The notes: generated by a model not told the origin, from the letters alone. Positions 1 through 9,260 are shown, counted from the stretch's first letter. The stretch is DNA of 64,000 bases from Pseudomonas gingeri (GCF_013385635.1 NZ_JACAPR010000032.1:1-64000), one strand, 5' to 3'. Program-made: numbers and translations.

Positions 1-13
1 CTTGACCAGTTCA

Positions 14-155
14 GCTTGCCCACGAAGAGGCCCGTGAAGCTTGCATCGCCCTTACAGCCGCCTTCGCTGGCAAGCCAGCTCCCACAGGGTTCGTGCCGTA
101 GCGCAGCACTGTGTCCGACGCAAACCCTGTGGGAGTGGGCTTGCCCACGAAGAGG
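14..155. repeat. REP cluster
   Basis: Three Pseudomonas REP-type units lie downstream of the hydrolase gene. A partial unit (GCTTGCCCACGAAGAGG) begins near 14, a unit reading GCTGGCAAGCCAGCTCCCAC lies at about 65-84, and an inverted unit reading GTGGGAGTGGGCTTGCCCAC lies at about 129-148. Each can fold into a short hairpin, and the last two face each other as a REPIN-like pair. Confidence 0.75.
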
Positions 156-191
156 CCGGTAAGGCTGATCGAAGACCCGGATCCGTGTGCT

Positions 192-1304
192 TCAGTAATT
201 GGACAGGTCCGCCAGCGGGTGCCGGCCTTCCCAGGCCTTGTGGAAGTGCGCCTCGACCACCGCCCGCGGCACCGCCGTGACATCCGGCCAATGCCAGCGC
301 GGTTGCTGGTCCTTGTCGATCAGGCGGGCCCGCACCCCTTCGCTGAATTCCGGGTGACGGCAGCAGTTCAGGCTCAAGGCATATTCCATCTGGAACACTT
401 GGGCCAGCGACAGGTGCCGCGCCCGGCTGATCTGCTCCCACACCAGGTGAGCCGTCAGCGGACAACCGTCCTTGAGGTTCTTCGCCGCCCGGGCCAGGAG
501 GTCGTCGGGGTCCTCGGTGCGCTGGGCCAGCATCCTCCAGGCACAGGCCACGTCACCGACGTCCAGCAGCGCGTCGATGGTTTCCCGGCGTGGCAGCCAC
601 TGCGCCGGCGGACGCTGCTCGCGTGCCTGGTGCTCCAGCGCCTTGAGCAGGCTGTTGAGTTGCACCGCCGTCTGTTCCTGCCAGTTGAGCCGCAGCAGGC
701 CATCGATCAATTCGTCCTGCTGGTCGTCGCGCAACATCCGGTCGGCCAGGCCGAGGTCAAGCGCATCGCGGGCATTCATCCGCGCGCCGGTCAAGCCGAG
801 GAACAACCCCAGCTTGCCGGGCAGGCGCGAGAGGAACCAACTGCCGCCGACATCCGGGTACAGGCCGATGCCGATTTCCGGCATCGCCAACTGGCTGCCG
901 GGCGTGACGATGCGGATGCTGGCGGCCTGCAGCAAGCCCAGGCCACCGCCCAGCACATAGCCGTGGCCCCAGCAGATCAGCGGTTTGGGATAGGTGTGCA
1001 GGTGGTAATCAAGGCGGTATTCCGCGGCGAAAAATGCTGCCGCCAGCGGCGGAACCTCACCCGGTCGGGCGCGGCATTCCTGGGCCAGGCTACGCACCTC
1101 GCCGCCGGCGCAAAAGGCCTTGGCCCCGTTGCCGCGCAACAGTACGCAAGCGATCTGTGGATCCTTGGCCCAGGCCTCGAGCCGCTCATGAAGGGCCGTG
1201 ATCATCGGCAGCGAAAGGGCGTTGAGCGTGTGTTCGGCATCCAGGCTGGCGACGCCGATTCGTGCGCCATCCGTGCCGATGAGTTCTTCGAAGTGCAGAT
1301 TCAT
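192..1304 (-). CDS. Enoyl-CoA hydratase/isomerase family protein, 3-hydroxyisobutyryl-CoA hydrolase-like
   Basis: This 370 aa crotonase-fold protein has the length of 3-hydroxyisobutyryl-CoA hydrolases, which release 3-hydroxyisobutyrate in valine breakdown; plain enoyl-CoA hydratases are about 260 aa. The oxyanion-hole segment GAKAFCAGGEVR is at residues 60-71, GHGYVLGGGLG at 113-123, and MPEIGIGLYPDVGG at 141-154, with the Glu (143) and Asp (151) expected for the hydrolase subgroup. The ATG at 1304 follows a GAGGT-like ribosome site. The gene is alone on its strand and divergent from ung, with about 130 bp between them. No branched-chain catabolic genes are in view, so the exact substrate is inferred from the family only. 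Confidence 0.8.
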   Translation of the reverse strand: MNLHFEELIGTDGARIGVASLDAEHTLNALSLPMITALHERLEAWAKDPQIACVLLRGNGAKAFCAGGEVRSLAQECRARPGEVPPLAAAFFAAEYRLDYHLHTYPKPLICWGHGYVLGGGLGLLQAASIRIVTPGSQLAMPEIGIGLYPDVGGSWFLSRLPGKLGLFLGLTGARMNARDALDLGLADRMLRDDQQDELIDGLLRLNWQEQTAVQLNSLLKALEHQAREQRPPAQWLPRRETIDALLDVGDVACAWRMLAQRTEDPDDLLARAAKNLKDGCPLTAHLVWEQISRARHLSLAQVFQMEYALSLNCCRHPEFSEGVRARLIDKDQQPRWHWPDVTAVPRAVVEAHFHKAWEGRHPLADLSNY

Positions 1305-1438
1305 CGCGACCTCAAACTGCGGATTGAATGCTCAGTATGATCCCTGTGTGGGAAACTGCCGGTAATGCGTCGGATCAATTGACAAGCGTGGTCGGCTTTC
1401 CTAGTGTCCGCCCCATTGCTCATTCAGGACAGGATCTC

Positions 1439-2131
1439 ATGACCGACGACGACCGCATCAAACTCGAACCGAGCTGGAAACACGCCCTGCGTGACGAGTT
1501 CGACAAGCCCTACATGGCCGAGTTGCGCGAGTTCCTGCGCCAGGAACATGCCGCCGGCAAGCAGATCTACCCGCCGGGCCCGCTGATCTTCAATGCATTG
1601 AACAGCACCCCGCTGGACCAGGTGAAAGTGGTGATCCTCGGCCAGGACCCGTACCACGGCCCGGGCCAGGCCCACGGCCTGTGCTTCTCGGTGCAACCGG
1701 GCGTGCCGGCGCCGCCGTCGCTGGTCAATATCTACAAGGAATTGCAGCGCGACCTGAACATCGACGTTCCCAACCACGGCTACCTGCAAAGCTGGGCCGA
1801 GCAGGGCGTGCTGTTGCTCAACACCACCATGACCGTGGAGCGGGGCAATGCCGCTTCCCATGCCAACCGGGGCTGGCAGTTCTTCACCGACCGCATCATC
1901 GAAGTGGTCAGCGAGCGCCAGGACAAACTGGTGTTCCTGTTGTGGGGCGCCCATGCCCAGGGCAAGCAGAAACTGATCGACGCCACCAAGCACCTGGTGC
2001 TCAAGTCGGTGCATCCGTCGCCCCTTTCGGCCTATCGCGGCTTTATCGGTTGCGGGCATTTCAGCCGGACCAACAAGTTCCTCGAGCAGAACGGCCTGGC
2101 GCCGATCGAGTGGACCCTGCCGCCGCTGTAA
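1439..2131 (+). CDS. ung: Uracil-DNA glycosylase
   Basis: The 230 aa product removes uracil from DNA in the first step of base excision repair. The water-activating motif GQDPYHG is at residues 68-74 (catalytic Asp70), and the HPSPLSAYRG minor-groove loop starts at His192. Length matches E. coli Ung (229 aa). The reading frame is open upstream to 1328, but the ATG at 1439 (MTDDDRIKLEPSW) gives the family N-terminus and follows AGGACAGG. It stands alone, divergent from the hydrolase gene, and a single REP unit follows it. Confidence 0.96.
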   Translation: MTDDDRIKLEPSWKHALRDEFDKPYMAELREFLRQEHAAGKQIYPPGPLIFNALNSTPLDQVKVVILGQDPYHGPGQAHGLCFSVQPGVPAPPSLVNIYKELQRDLNIDVPNHGYLQSWAEQGVLLLNTTMTVERGNAASHANRGWQFFTDRIIEVVSERQDKLVFLLWGAHAQGKQKLIDATKHLVLKSVHPSPLSAYRGFIGCGHFSRTNKFLEQNGLAPIEWTLPPL

Positions 2132-2149
2132 GCCCCGCCGCAACCACCC

Positions 2150-2180
2150 TTGTGTAGGAGCTGGCTTGTCAGCGAAGAGG
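2150..2180. repeat. Single REP unit
   Basis: The stretch TAGGAGCTGGCTTGTCAGCGAAGAGG is a degenerate REP unit just downstream of ung. No inverted partner is visible nearby. Confidence 0.6.
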
Positions 2181-2266
2181 CCCTCGAGGCCTCCAGAAAA
2201 CTCCCAGGAAGTCCCCCGATCAGCCACCCCCGGTGCCTGCACTTTTCAGACGTAAGGCCCCGCGAC

Positions 2267-2282
2267 CTGTCATTTCTGACAG
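2267..2282 (+). promoter_or_regulatory. lux-box-like palindrome upstream of Ig-repeat gene 1
   Basis: CTGTCATTTCTGACAG has 6-bp inverted arms (CTGTCA/TGACAG) around a 4-nt spacer and ends 113 bp before the ATG at 2396. It fits the NNCT-N12-AGNN layout described for las/rhl boxes. After 23 nt comes TTAAAT (2306-2311), a possible -10, which would place the palindrome over the -35 region as a class II activator site. The same 16 bp occur upstream of the gene starting at 12692 in that gene's sense, and a variant occurs before the gene at 4787. Confidence 0.6.
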
Positions 2283-2395
2283 TATCCGCCCCGGGCCTTT
2301 GCGCATTAAATGTTCTCCACGGCCTTGTCGGTTGGTCATGTGCCAACCCGGTGGTCAACGGCCGCTTCGTTGATCATTTCCCAAGGAGAATGCAA

Positions 2396-4357
2396 ATGTC
2401 CGAATCCAAACCCGTGAGGGTTGCCTCCGTGGGGGCGCCTACCGATGGACGGTCTCGACCTGCCGAGGAGATCGAGTCGCCCCGTACATTGGACGCCCCG
2501 GCCTTTCCTGACGTGCTGGAGCGTGTATGGGGTGAAACCAGTTTCACATTGCCGATATATTTTCACCCATTGCCCTTGCGGGTCGTCATTGAACACCCAT
2601 GGCCATACACCGCACACGAGGAGGAGGAACAGGAAACATGGGTCTATTTCATTCTGGATAATCAAGATATTCCAGAGTTGACGCTCTCCATCATCGGGGC
2701 CTACGAGCTCGACGATGTATTCCCCATTGAGGTGGATATACCTCCTGAGCTGCTGGGGCCAGGTGTGCACCGGGTATCTTATCGGGTCGTTGGCAACTTC
2801 ATCGGCACCAATCCCTCTTTCGTCGCGGCCATCAACTACGATCAGACACAACCTAACCAGGGTAACCCCGGCGGTGAGCTGATTTTCGATGACGAAGTGA
2901 GCCTGTATGGTATTACCGAGGCCTATCTGAACACCCATCAGGGCGCGACAGCCCTGGTGCCCCGTTGGTCGGACGTCAGTGTGGAAGATGAGGTCTACTA
3001 CTACTGGTCGCCAACGGCACACCTGGGGCGTGTGGGTGTTCTGCCGATCACGCAGGCGCAGGCGATGGGCGCGCCGATCGAGATCACCTTTTCCGAGTCG
3101 GACATTCGCACCCACGGTTCAGGCATCCGCTATGCCTCCTACCGTCTCGCGGACCGAGCCGGCAATATCGGGCCCTTTTGTGATCCGCCTTCGGAAATCA
3201 ACGTGTCGCTGGTTGCGCTGCCCATCCGTTTGCCGCGACCCGAAGTGCCGCTTGCCGATAGTGACGGGCTGATCGATCTTGCCGATGCCCGCGCGCCCAC
3301 GGTGGTGGTTATTCAGGAAATCGTCGATGCCGAAATCGGCGATATCGTACGTATCTACTGGAACATCCATGAGCTGGCCTCTTTCACTGTGGAGGGGCCG
3401 ATCCCGGTATGGCCGGTTTCCCGACCCATTTCCTGGGATATCGTTTCTTCCGGTGGTTTTGATGCGCGGGTGCCCGCCGTGGTGTTTTATCGCCTTTATC
3501 GGGGCGTACCATTCGTCCCTTCCCCAAACAATTTTTTTGACGTCGACCTGACTGTCGCCGGTCCCGACCCCGAAGGCCCGGACCCGATCAATCGCCTGCT
3601 GCCCCTGGTAACCGTCAAGGGCATTACCGCTGATAACGTCATCACCCTGGCCGACCGCGACACCACCATACGGGTGGTGGTCCCGCTTTACGCGAGTGCG
3701 CAACCGGGCGAGCGGTTGGAGTTGATGTGGGGCGATGACAGCAAGCTGGCATCTTTTTATACCGTTCGCGCGGGTGACACGGAGGCTGTCTTTTTCGTGC
3801 CCTGGGAGTTTGTCGAAGCCAACGGCAGTCACTTGGCGCTGCCCGTCTACTACTGGACCGACAATGGCGTGAATCGCCAGCGTTCCGGGCCTACGTCGGT
3901 GCGTGTGGCTATCGATCGGATCACGGGGCTGAAGCCACCGCTGTTCACCCATGGCAACGATCGCTTCATCAACTGCAATACCTTGCCGCCCCCCTGGTTG
4001 GGCGTCCATGTAGAGATCCCCGGGGATTCGAGCCGCCTGGCGACAGGGGACGAGATTGTCCTGCACTGGAAAAGCTACCCAACTCCGAACACCACTGGAG
4101 AGCCTTTTCCCGAGACGGTGAAGTCTTTCCGACATGTTCTGGCGGACAATGAAGCGGCGAACGGTTATACCTTCATTATCCCATTCAGCCCTTACATCAC
4201 CTTGCCAGGGTTGACTCCATCCTTTGGCTCGGCGGACACCTACTATGACCTGAACAAGGCCGACGGTGGTTTTGGCGGATCGGAAGACTCATGGATCCGT
4301 ATCGATCTCACCCGATCCGGCTCGCCTCCCTGCCTGGGCGACGATGCTGTCGGTTGA
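2396..4357 (+). CDS. Large protein of tandem Ig-like beta-sandwich repeats (paralog 1)
   Basis: The 653 aa product has no recognised family name. After a Pro/charged N-terminus of about 40 residues it consists of roughly five beta-rich segments of 100-130 aa. They show recurring patterns of Ig-like folds: GDIVRIYW and GERLELMWG strand motifs, LADRAGNIG (DRAGN starts at residue 253), VFYRLYRG, and a Cys-containing last segment beginning NCNTLPPP. The 647 aa gene at 4787 has the same order of motifs, so the two are paralogs. There is no signal peptide or membrane segment. The ATG at 2396 is chosen because AAGGAG (2383-2388) sits 7 nt before it, although the frame is open from 2150. GC content looks lower than in the flanking housekeeping genes. 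Adhesion or surface display is inferred from the fold only. Confidence 0.72.
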   Translation: MSESKPVRVASVGAPTDGRSRPAEEIESPRTLDAPAFPDVLERVWGETSFTLPIYFHPLPLRVVIEHPWPYTAHEEEEQETWVYFILDNQDIPELTLSIIGAYELDDVFPIEVDIPPELLGPGVHRVSYRVVGNFIGTNPSFVAAINYDQTQPNQGNPGGELIFDDEVSLYGITEAYLNTHQGATALVPRWSDVSVEDEVYYYWSPTAHLGRVGVLPITQAQAMGAPIEITFSESDIRTHGSGIRYASYRLADRAGNIGPFCDPPSEINVSLVALPIRLPRPEVPLADSDGLIDLADARAPTVVVIQEIVDAEIGDIVRIYWNIHELASFTVEGPIPVWPVSRPISWDIVSSGGFDARVPAVVFYRLYRGVPFVPSPNNFFDVDLTVAGPDPEGPDPINRLLPLVTVKGITADNVITLADRDTTIRVVVPLYASAQPGERLELMWGDDSKLASFYTVRAGDTEAVFFVPWEFVEANGSHLALPVYYWTDNGVNRQRSGPTSVRVAIDRITGLKPPLFTHGNDRFINCNTLPPPWLGVHVEIPGDSSRLATGDEIVLHWKSYPTPNTTGEPFPETVKSFRHVLADNEAANGYTFIIPFSPYITLPGLTPSFGSADTYYDLNKADGGFGGSEDSWIRIDLTRSGSPPCLGDDAVG

Positions 4358-4384
4358 ATGGCATCGCGATAGATGCCACTGCTC

Positions 4385-4423
4385 AAAACGGGAGGGCTGG
4401 ATGCCCTGCCGTTTTTATTTTTG
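4385..4423 (+). terminator. Rho-independent terminator after Ig-repeat gene 1
   Basis: A 13-bp stem with one mismatch (AAAACGGGAGGGC / GCCCTGCCGTTTT) and a 5-nt loop is followed by TTATTTTTG, 27 nt after the stop codon. Confidence 0.85.
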
Positions 4424-4786
4424 AACAGCATGGAACCCAGTCCCGGTGCATAGCCATTAAGAAGAGAATGGTGGGTTTTTATTACTGAAAGTGATAATCA
4501 CCGGCTAGGTTTTTTTGCAATGAAGGACCTGTTTATTATTCTCGGACTCAGCACCGGATGGCTGTTTTAGCGCAGTTTCCGGCGATGCATATTTTTCGGT
4601 TTTGCGCACCTGTCAAAGTTGACAGGATGTAATTTCTGCCAAAGCGCTTTTTAATGAGCTTCCCCCACTGTCGTATCACCGACGGATTTTCAGTACCAGC
4701 GAGTGGTAGCGGGTTCGATCCCTTACCGGCAGGTGTTCGGCGCGGCTAGCGCCTGATCACCTCCCCACTGCCCTGGAGTCATCGAC
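4424..4786. other. Intergenic region before Ig-repeat gene 2
   Basis: AT-rich sequence of 363 bp. It contains the CTGTCA-AAGT-TGACAG palindrome (4610-4625) and a candidate -10 hexamer. A GGTTCGATCCC stretch near 4710 resembles a tRNA T-arm but has no tRNA around it. No coding sequence is supported. Confidence 0.6.
4609..4626 (+). promoter_or_regulatory. lux-box-like palindrome upstream of Ig-repeat gene 2
   Basis: CCTGTCAAAGTTGACAGG has 8-bp perfect arms with a 2-nt centre. Aligned to the other two copies it reads CTGTCA-AAGT-TGACAG (4610-4625). TTTAAT (4650-4655) follows after 24 nt as a possible -10. The element ends about 160 bp before the ATG at 4787. Confidence 0.6.
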
Positions 4787-6730
4787 ATGCGGACACCCCA
4801 AAAAAATCTGGAGGCCGAACTGCAACGTGCTGAAGTTCGGAGTGCGGCCAATGCGCGCGCGCCCAAAAGTGGTCCCCAGGCGATCATCGACGCGCCTGAT
4901 ATTCACAATGCACTTCCGAACAGGGATGACGGTCAGCCGAATCTTATACATAAGGATGAACTATTGGCAAACGGAGTAAGCATCAGTCTACCTGGTTGGG
5001 ACAACGCCGCACCGGACGGTGATTTTCCCGGAGAATTTTTCGACTCAGTGACGATATTTCTCAATGGCGTCATATTCGATGAATTTATTTTGAATGGACC
5101 CGTTGACCCCCTGTTTCCGATAGAGCGTACTTATACTGAGGATAGGTTTGGTAATAACGGCACGAATATATTCCGTTATGAAGTCGAAAGATGGGATGCA
5201 CAGAAAGATATTTCCCGCGACTTGACGTTCACGATTGACCGCGTCAACCCCACGGGAGGCAGTCCGGCTGATCCGGTGGAGCTTCCCGGCTGGATCACCG
5301 AGGGCACGATCACCCCGGAAACACTGGCCGCCAATGACGATGAGGTGGTTCTTACCATTCCCCCATGGGCGGATCGCAAACCTTACGATATCGTCAAGGT
5401 CTATTGGAGTTTCTTCGATACTGTTCCTATTGCCACCATGGAGCTGACCAGCGCTACGGGTAACGTTCAGATTGCCATCCCTGCCGACGTGATCATTGAC
5501 GCCGGGGAAGGTAACAAGTTGATCACCTATACGCTGGAGGATCGGGCGGGCAATGTCAGCCAGAAAACTACACACGTTACGGAGCTTCTGGTCTTATTGC
5601 ATCCGCGGCCGGAAAATCTGCGGGCTCCTGTTGTGCCTTTGGCTCCCATTGATCGGGATGACGCCAACGTCCCGCCGCAAATCGAGATTGCCTATGACAA
5701 GGCCTATCCTGGGGACCGGCTCGAGATAGACTTTGGTGGTTATGTCTTTTTCCATGATATTCCCCGGCTCAGTCCGATTTATTATGTGGACCTGACATGG
5801 GCGGCGCTGACGTCGGGTGGTCTGCTGGCGCCATACACTGCTGTATTACGATACAGGGTGCATCGCGGTGACTATATGACGGATTGGAGTCCAACCCTCG
5901 ATGTGGATGTTGATCTGTTCGTGCCCGGCGGCGATGACGAGACACCGGGGCCGGTCAACCCCGATCTTCCTATTCCCGTCATCGAGTCCACGGTCACCGG
6001 CGAACTCAACAAGTTGGGTCCATCGGACAGGGACGTAGATGCCCTTGTACATTTTCCCGTTCCCTCGGATGTGCTGGCCGGACACTTTGTCCAGGTGTAT
6101 TGGGGCACTCATGAGGTTTTCGCAACGCCACATGAGGTGACTCCTGCGGAGGTCGCCGGCGGGACTTTCACCTTCGATGTGCCCTGGGATCTGATCGAAC
6201 TGGAAAAAAACGGCTTGATTCCGGTCTACTACGAGTTCAGCAGTTCCAGCAACGCCAACCGTGCGCAATCAAATCCACAGGAAGTCAGGGTCAGTATTTT
6301 CGAACTCGTGGATCTGGCGTTACCGACATTTCGCAATGCACAGAATGCGATCGTTTCCGTCCTCAATTGTGACGACAAGCCCGAACTCGGTGTTCGGATC
6401 AATATCCTTGATCCGAAAAACATAAGGGCTGGTGACAAGTTGTTCTTGAACTGGGTTGTATGGGAACCGGTCAGTAACGGTGCCCCGGTGGAAGCTTCCC
6501 GAGGGGAAGATATACCGCTGCCGATTGTCACAGCCAATCATGATATTCCGGGACACCCGGGTGAAGCCTACCTGGTTCCTTATGATCCTTATATCTCGAC
6601 AGTCATTGTCGGCAGGGCGGTCATTTTCTACCGACTGGAATCGGCTGACGAACTCAATGGCGGCCGTTCCGGCGAAAGGAGGGCCATCTTGAGTCGCCTC
6701 AACGGTGATAGTTCAGTCTGTTCGGCTTGA
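4787..6730 (+). CDS. Large protein of tandem Ig-like beta-sandwich repeats (paralog 2)
   Basis: The 647 aa product parallels the gene at 2396 in length and motif order: a polar N-terminus, VKVYWSFF, LEDRAGNVSQ (DRAGN starts at residue 252, against 253 in paralog 1), GDRLEIDFGG, LRYRVHRG, a GPVNPDLPIPVIES linker, VQVYWGTHE, VPVYYEFS-type strands, and a final segment beginning NCDDKPELGV. The segments are about 100-120 aa each and look like Ig/fibronectin-type sandwiches. No signal peptide or transmembrane helix is seen. The ATG at 4787 follows TGGAG and no better start is nearby. The first 500 bases are noticeably AT-richer than the rest of the window, suggesting transfer. A strong terminator follows. 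Function unknown; an extracellular structural role is only inferred. Confidence 0.72.
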   Translation: MRTPQKNLEAELQRAEVRSAANARAPKSGPQAIIDAPDIHNALPNRDDGQPNLIHKDELLANGVSISLPGWDNAAPDGDFPGEFFDSVTIFLNGVIFDEFILNGPVDPLFPIERTYTEDRFGNNGTNIFRYEVERWDAQKDISRDLTFTIDRVNPTGGSPADPVELPGWITEGTITPETLAANDDEVVLTIPPWADRKPYDIVKVYWSFFDTVPIATMELTSATGNVQIAIPADVIIDAGEGNKLITYTLEDRAGNVSQKTTHVTELLVLLHPRPENLRAPVVPLAPIDRDDANVPPQIEIAYDKAYPGDRLEIDFGGYVFFHDIPRLSPIYYVDLTWAALTSGGLLAPYTAVLRYRVHRGDYMTDWSPTLDVDVDLFVPGGDDETPGPVNPDLPIPVIESTVTGELNKLGPSDRDVDALVHFPVPSDVLAGHFVQVYWGTHEVFATPHEVTPAEVAGGTFTFDVPWDLIELEKNGLIPVYYEFSSSSNANRAQSNPQEVRVSIFELVDLALPTFRNAQNAIVSVLNCDDKPELGVRINILDPKNIRAGDKLFLNWVVWEPVSNGAPVEASRGEDIPLPIVTANHDIPGHPGEAYLVPYDPYISTVIVGRAVIFYRLESADELNGGRSGERRAILSRLNGDSSVCSA

Positions 6731-6762
6731 GGGAAGAGATTGTCAATCGAAAAATCTCCATT

Positions 6763-6794
6763 AAACAGAGGCCGTAGGAGGCCTCTGTTTTTTT
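6763..6794 (+). terminator. Rho-independent terminator after Ig-repeat gene 2
   Basis: An 11-bp perfect stem (AAACAGAGGCC / GGCCTCTGTTT) with loop GTAGGA runs into a seven-T tract. It separates this gene from the autotransporter. Confidence 0.93.
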
Positions 6795-6959
6795 ATGAAA
6801 TAAACTTAAAAGTACAATTATTCCTTCGCTGCAATGAGAAAAATCCTACATTTTAATTCGGAACCTCTCTGTACTTTATGCACCTCTGAAAGCCAAGCCC
6901 GTTATCGGTGGACTGTATTGGCTTTTATAGCCAGTAAAGCACTTGGAGGTTAATTTTAA

Positions 6960-9215
6960 ATGTCCTGTTTCAATATTAAACTTTTCAATTATTCGCGTTT
7001 GATCAAGGCCACCGGCCTTTTTGCGTTCATGCCTTTGTCGCTGGTGAGCCTCGAAGCGCTCGCCCGGCCTATTATTGGCGGTAGTGAAATCATTGAGGAA
7101 GGTACTCTGCCCGATCGCTATGAACTGACCCGCGCGGCGACCTTGACCGTCAATGGTGCTACGACCCGTGAGATTGACGCACGGGACGGCTCCACGGTGA
7201 ATTTCAACGGTGGTGCGGTGGCGGTCAGCGGAGCGAACGTCCATGGCATTTCCCTGTTTGACTCCAGCGCCGTACTCAATGACGTCAGGATTACCAGCGA
7301 GGGTGGTAACGGGCTGGTGGTCGGCTCCCACGGCAACGGTTCCGTCGCCGAGGTCAATCGGTCGGTGATCACCGGGGCCCTGGCGGGGGCCACTGTCAGT
7401 ACCCTCAGCCATTTGATCCTGAACGCGACGGATGTCGTGGGCACCAACGCGACAAGCAGTGGCGTGACCATGTTCGGCGGCCAGCTTACCGCCAACGGTG
7501 GTAGCATCACGGGTGGAAATCACGGGATTCGGGTTGTCCGCTCCAGCGATGAGGGTGCCGCCATGACTCTCGACGGTGTGCAGGTGGTCGGACAGGCCGG
7601 TGCGGCGATTGCCGTCAGCCAGGCGATCACCGCCGAGATCGATGTGCGCAACGGCACGACCTTGACGGGCGGCAACGGCAACATGCTGCAGTTGAGCGGT
7701 GGGGCTGACGCCAACATGCGCGTCAGCAACAGCGCCCTGACCGGCAATATCCAGGTCGGCAACGCCAGCACCCTGGACCTGAGCCTGGACGGCGCTGCCA
7801 TGACCGGCGATGTGGTCAAGGACGCCGGCGGTGTCGCCCACGTGGCCCTGAACAACGGTTCGATCCTCACCGGCCGCCTGGACAACGTCGACAGCCTGGC
7901 GCTCAACAGCGACGCCACCTGGGTCATGACCGACCACCAGAGCATCGGTGACCTGAACATGGCCGGTGGTAACGTCAAGTTCGGTGACCCGGGTGCGTTC
8001 TACCAGCTGGACGTGGAAAACCTCGCGGGCAACGGCACCTTTATCATGACCGCTGACTTCGCCCATCTGCAGGGGGATTTCCTCAACGTCACCGGTACTT
8101 CCGAGGGCGAGCACAAACTGTTGATCAGCAGCAGCGGTGCCGATCCGCTGTCCGAGGACCGCTTGCATGTCGTGCGCACCGCCGATGGTGGCGCGACCTT
8201 CAGCCTGTTGGGCGACCGCGTGGACGTCGGGACCTACTCCTACAGCCTGATCGCCGATGACGATGGCAAGGACTGGCACCTGGACCCGTCCACCAAAGTC
8301 ATCAGCCCCGGCACCCGTTCGGTGCTGGCCCTGGCCAATGTCGCGCCGACCGTGATGTACGGCGAGCTGACTTCCCTGCGTTCGCGCATGGGTGAACTGC
8401 GCTTCAACGGCGGCCAGAGCGGTGGCTGGATGCGCACCTATGGCAACAAGCACAAGGTCGATGCCGGCAAGGGCGTTGCCTACGACCAGAACCAGCAGGG
8501 CCTGGCCCTCGGTGCCGACGGGCGCCTGCCGGTCGGTGACGGGCAATGGCTGGCCGGTGTGATGGCTGGCTACAGCAAGTCTGACCTGAACCTGGGGCGT
8601 GGTACCAACGGCACCGTGCACAGCACCTATATCGGTGGTTATGCCACCTGGCTGGATGAGCAGAGCGGTTACTACTTCGACGGCGTGGCCAAGCTCAACA
8701 GCTTCCACAACAAGTCTTCGGTGGCGCTCAGCGACGGCAAGACGGCCAAGGGCAACCACAAGAACATGGGTGTGGGTGTTTCCGGTGAGTTCGGTCGTCA
8801 CATCAAGCTGGATAACGACTACTTCGTCGAGCCGGCGGTACAGCTCTCGGCCATGGCCGTGGGGGCCAAGGACTACAAGCTGGACAACGGCCTGAAGGCG
8901 GAAACCGGTCGCACCCTGTCGTTGCTCGGCAAGGTCGGCGTGACCGGCGGCCGCAACTTCGATATCGGCGACGGTCGTGTGGCCCAGCCTTACCTGCGCA
9001 CCGCGTTCGTGCAGGAGTTCGCCAAGAACAACAAGGTGCAGGTCAACGACAACAGCTTCCACAACGACCTCTCGGGTTCGCGGGTGGAGCTGGGTACCGG
9101 TGTCGCGGTGTCGTTGAACGAAAAGTGGCAAGTGCATGCCGACCTGGACTTCAGTAAAGGCGAGAAAATCGACCAGCCCTGGGGGGCCAATGTCGGGATT
9201 CGCTATAGCTGGTAA
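6960..9215 (+). CDS. Autotransporter (type Va secretion), beta-helix passenger
   Basis: The 751 aa product carries its own outer-membrane translocator. Residues 1-36 look like an extended signal peptide ending in LEALA. Residues 37 to about 470 are a Gly/Asn/Thr-rich passenger with the short repeats of a pertactin-like beta-helix (SGVTMFGGQLTANGG, NGTTLTGGNGN). Residues of about 477-751 form the autotransporter barrel, opening with GGWMRTYGN and closing with the aromatic end VGIRYSW. No RGD, serine-protease or lipase motif was found, so the passenger may act as an adhesin or in aggregation. GGAGG lies about 10 nt before the ATG. It has its own upstream space (6795-6959) and lacks the palindrome of the three Ig-repeat genes that flank it. 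Confidence 0.88.
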   Translation: MSCFNIKLFNYSRLIKATGLFAFMPLSLVSLEALARPIIGGSEIIEEGTLPDRYELTRAATLTVNGATTREIDARDGSTVNFNGGAVAVSGANVHGISLFDSSAVLNDVRITSEGGNGLVVGSHGNGSVAEVNRSVITGALAGATVSTLSHLILNATDVVGTNATSSGVTMFGGQLTANGGSITGGNHGIRVVRSSDEGAAMTLDGVQVVGQAGAAIAVSQAITAEIDVRNGTTLTGGNGNMLQLSGGADANMRVSNSALTGNIQVGNASTLDLSLDGAAMTGDVVKDAGGVAHVALNNGSILTGRLDNVDSLALNSDATWVMTDHQSIGDLNMAGGNVKFGDPGAFYQLDVENLAGNGTFIMTADFAHLQGDFLNVTGTSEGEHKLLISSSGADPLSEDRLHVVRTADGGATFSLLGDRVDVGTYSYSLIADDDGKDWHLDPSTKVISPGTRSVLALANVAPTVMYGELTSLRSRMGELRFNGGQSGGWMRTYGNKHKVDAGKGVAYDQNQQGLALGADGRLPVGDGQWLAGVMAGYSKSDLNLGRGTNGTVHSTYIGGYATWLDEQSGYYFDGVAKLNSFHNKSSVALSDGKTAKGNHKNMGVGVSGEFGRHIKLDNDYFVEPAVQLSAMAVGAKDYKLDNGLKAETGRTLSLLGKVGVTGGRNFDIGDGRVAQPYLRTAFVQEFAKNNKVQVNDNSFHNDLSGSRVELGTGVAVSLNEKWQVHADLDFSKGEKIDQPWGANVGIRYSW

Positions 9216-9230
9216 GCGCTCCGTGTAAAC

Positions 9231-9260
9231 AAAAAGAGGAAGCCTTGGCTTCCTCTTTTT
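9231..9260. terminator. Bidirectional terminator between convergent genes
   Basis: AAAAAGAGGAAGCC pairs perfectly with GGCTTCCTCTTTTT around two T residues. The A tract on one side and T tract on the other let it serve both the autotransporter (plus) and the 1132 aa gene ending at 9294 (minus). Confidence 0.92.

Noticed and set aside
2267..2282. Pho box (CTGTCAT direct repeats)
   Set aside because: The sequence contains one CTGTCAT, but the second half is inverted, not a direct repeat 11 bp away, and no copy shows the tandem Pho arrangement.
4690..4735. tRNA T-arm-like GGTTCGATCCC before Ig-repeat gene 2
   Set aside because: Only 3 bp of T-stem can pair, and no acceptor stem, D-arm or anticodon arm could be placed around it.
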